Below, piece after piece: positions 7,121 through 8,148 of a stretch of 8,148 bases of DNA. The stretch's first letter is position 1. Each line of letters begins with the position of its first letter. Source of the stretch: an uncultured Verrucomicrobiota bacterium (GTDB lineage: Bacteria; Verrucomicrobiota; Verrucomicrobiia; Limisphaerales; SXTU01). The position numbers were made by a program, and so were the translations under genes. Under the pieces are notes generated by a model that had not been told where the DNA came from, searched no databases, and saw only the letters and a program-made list of their open reading frames with translations. Location: contig CAIPBN010000428.1 of assembly GCA_903863315.1 (NCBI GenBank), positions 1-8,148 on the forward strand, read 5' to 3'.

Positions 7121-7333
7121 TCAGCAGCAGCCGCTGGGTCCGCAACTTCCCGCTTTTGCATTGCCGCCTGCCTTGGGCATGAACGTGCCCCAACCACCCA
7201 GAATCACGCGCCGAATTGGCTCGCCGGTTTCAGGGTGTCGGGTGAGCGGGGCGTCGTTCATGCTCTGCTGAATCTCGTAATGCTTCACCTGGTCGCCTTC
7301 GTTGGCCGGGATGGTTGCGTAGAGGTAGGTCAT
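7121..7333 (-). CDS. Small FmdB-like protein with lost zinc-ribbon cysteines and a Cys-rich tail
   Basis: This 70-residue protein reads MTYLYATIPANEGDQ at its start, then HYEIQQSMNDAPLTRHPETG and PIRRVILGG. The layout matches the FmdB-type family (normally MPTYEY, two CxxC pairs, QSMSDPPL, CPECG, VRRVISGG). Both cysteine pairs are absent: the first is replaced by IPANEGD and the second by HPETG. The only cysteines are C64, C69 and C70 in the ending SCGPSGCC. The start at 7333 is fixed by an ATGA overlap with the ArsA stop codon and by the family start MTYLY. A longer in-frame reading from 7486 lies inside ArsA and is not credible. No Shine-Dalgarno block precedes the ATG, so translation probably depends on coupling to arsA. 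The function is unknown; a zinc-ribbon regulator role is unlikely without the cysteines, while metal or metalloid binding by the tail is a reasonable guess. Confidence 0.8.
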   Translation of the reverse strand: MTYLYATIPANEGDQVKHYEIQQSMNDAPLTRHPETGEPIRRVILGGWGTFMPKAGGNAKAGSCGPSGCC

Positions 7334-8148
7334 GGGAGCGATGCGAGTGAGACACAGGAAGCGGCCAGCCGCGCCAGCGCCTCGGGGCCGATGGGTTCTT
7401 CCGCCTGCCACGGCAGCCAGGCAGTGCGGACTGATTGTTTTTCCACCACTTCGCGCAGGTAGCGGTGTTCGGCGGCCTCGCGGCACTGGAGCAGCGGGTC
7501 ACAGGAGCCGCTGTGGAGCAGGCTTTGATTGATGACCCAGGCGAACGGCTCGATGTGCGCGCGGCGCAAATCTTCCTGCAACGCCGCTGCCTCATGCACC
7601 GGCGTCGCTTCGGGCAAGGTCACCAGCAGGATGCGTGTGAAGGCCGGATCGCGCAGCCGTTCCAGCAGGCGCATCACGGATTCAGGCTGGGTGCTGCGGG
7701 TTTGCCGCTGTAATTCCCGGTTGTAAGCCTCGCTGGCATCCAGCAGCAGCAGCGTGTGGCCGGTCGGGGCGGTGTCGAGCACGACAAACCGGTCTGTGCC
7801 AGTCCCCACTTCCCGGGCAAAGGCGCGAAAGACCGCAATTTCCTCCGTGCAGGGCGAGCGCAAATCTTCCTCCAGCAAGGCACGCCCCGCCGCATCCATC
7901 TGCATGCCTTGGGCCTGTATCACTTCGGCGGTGTAGGCTGCCGTCTCCGCCGCTGGATCAATTCGGCTCAAGGTCAAACCCTCGACCTGACCGGCCAGCG
8001 TCTGGGCCACGTGCGCGGCGGGGTCGGTGGTGCTCAAATGCACCGCTTGACCGCGCCGTGCCAGCATCACCGCGATGGCGGCGGCCACCGTCGTCTTGCC
8101 CACGCCGCCCTTGCCCATCGTCATGATGACGCCACGGCCGCTTCGCTC
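7330..8148 (-). CDS. arsA: ArsA arsenite-pump ATPase, C-terminal half (5' end outside the window)
   Basis: ArsA is the cytoplasmic ATPase that binds As(III)/Sb(III) and energises the ArsB efflux pump. The visible part is the second (A2) ATPase domain. It has the P-loop GKGGVGKTT, the metalloid-site segment LLEEDLRSPCTEEIAVF and the signature DTAPTGHTLLLLD, followed by TRILLVTLPEATPVHEAA and a short C-terminal end. The cysteine in RSPCTEE corresponds to Cys422 of the plasmid R773 enzyme. The frame is open to the window edge: the residues before the internal methionine read ERSGRGVI, which matches the linker that precedes A2 in full-length ArsA (GLIMTMGKGGVGKTT). The gene therefore continues to the right and probably encodes a two-domain protein of typical length (about 580 residues); the ATG at 8124 is internal. 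Its TGA overlaps the ATG of the small FmdB-like gene, so the two form a translationally coupled pair. Confidence 0.92.
   Translation of the reverse strand, partial: ERSGRGVIMTMGKGGVGKTTVAAAIAVMLARRGQAVHLSTTDPAAHVAQTLAGQVEGLTLSRIDPAAETAAYTAEVIQAQGMQMDAAGRALLEEDLRSPCTEEIAVFRAFAREVGTGTDRFVVLDTAPTGHTLLLLDASEAYNRELQRQTRSTQPESVMRLLERLRDPAFTRILLVTLPEATPVHEAAALQEDLRRAHIEPFAWVINQSLLHSGSCDPLLQCREAAEHRYLREVVEKQSVRTAWLPWQAEEPIGPEALARLAASCVSLASLP

Noticed and set aside
7121..7486. Longer 121-residue version of the small FmdB-like protein
   Set aside because: The extra N-terminal part is an out-of-frame reading of arsA. The family-like start MTYLY and the ATGA overlap place the true start at 7333.
7330..8124. 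Stand-alone single-domain ArsA starting at the ATG at 8124
   Set aside because: The frame stays open to the window edge, and the preceding residues match the linker before the second ATPase domain in two-domain ArsA.

Overview
The window is GC-rich and densely coding. It holds five protein genes: three on the plus strand (1-6959) and two on the minus strand (7121 to the right edge), converging on a 161-base gap. The likely source is a verrucomicrobium, perhaps of the Limisphaerales/Pedosphaera group. The inference rests on protein style: a very long secreted propeller protein with 'TYQW' Ig-like modules ending in an 'RRFFRAV'-type tail, peptides such as 'SAECGVR' and 'EFRVSSFE' encoded by heptanucleotide repeats, and a cysteine-poor FmdB-like small protein. 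No rRNA or marker gene is present, so this stays an inference.

Left part (1-2545): a lipoprotein of the imelysin (peptidase M75-like) family is followed closely, possibly with overlap, by a multi-pass membrane protein of the HTTM (vitamin K-dependent gamma-carboxylase-like) family. They probably form a two-gene cell-envelope operon. Two tandem heptamer tracts sit in the second gene: one at its uncertain 5' end, one in a predicted loop between membrane segments.

Middle (2546-6959): after a 223-base gap comes one 1396-residue secreted protein. It joins a choice-of-anchor I type beta-propeller, split by an inserted lamin-tail domain, to an Ig-like domain, an 'esterase-like activity of phytase' propeller, a second Ig-like domain and a short C-terminal module. 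An extracellular phosphoester or adhesion role is possible but unproven.

Right part (6960-8148): two hairpins lie in the convergent gap. On the minus strand is the C-terminal half (A2 ATPase domain) of a full-length ArsA arsenite-pump ATPase that runs off the window. Its stop codon overlaps, as ATGA, the start of a 70-residue FmdB-like protein that has lost the usual zinc-ribbon cysteines and ends in a C-x4-C-C tail. That coupling to an arsenite ATPase, together with the terminal cysteine pair, is the most interesting functional lead here: the small protein could be a metalloid-handling partner of ArsA. No CRISPR array, tRNA, rRNA, transposase or phage gene was seen.
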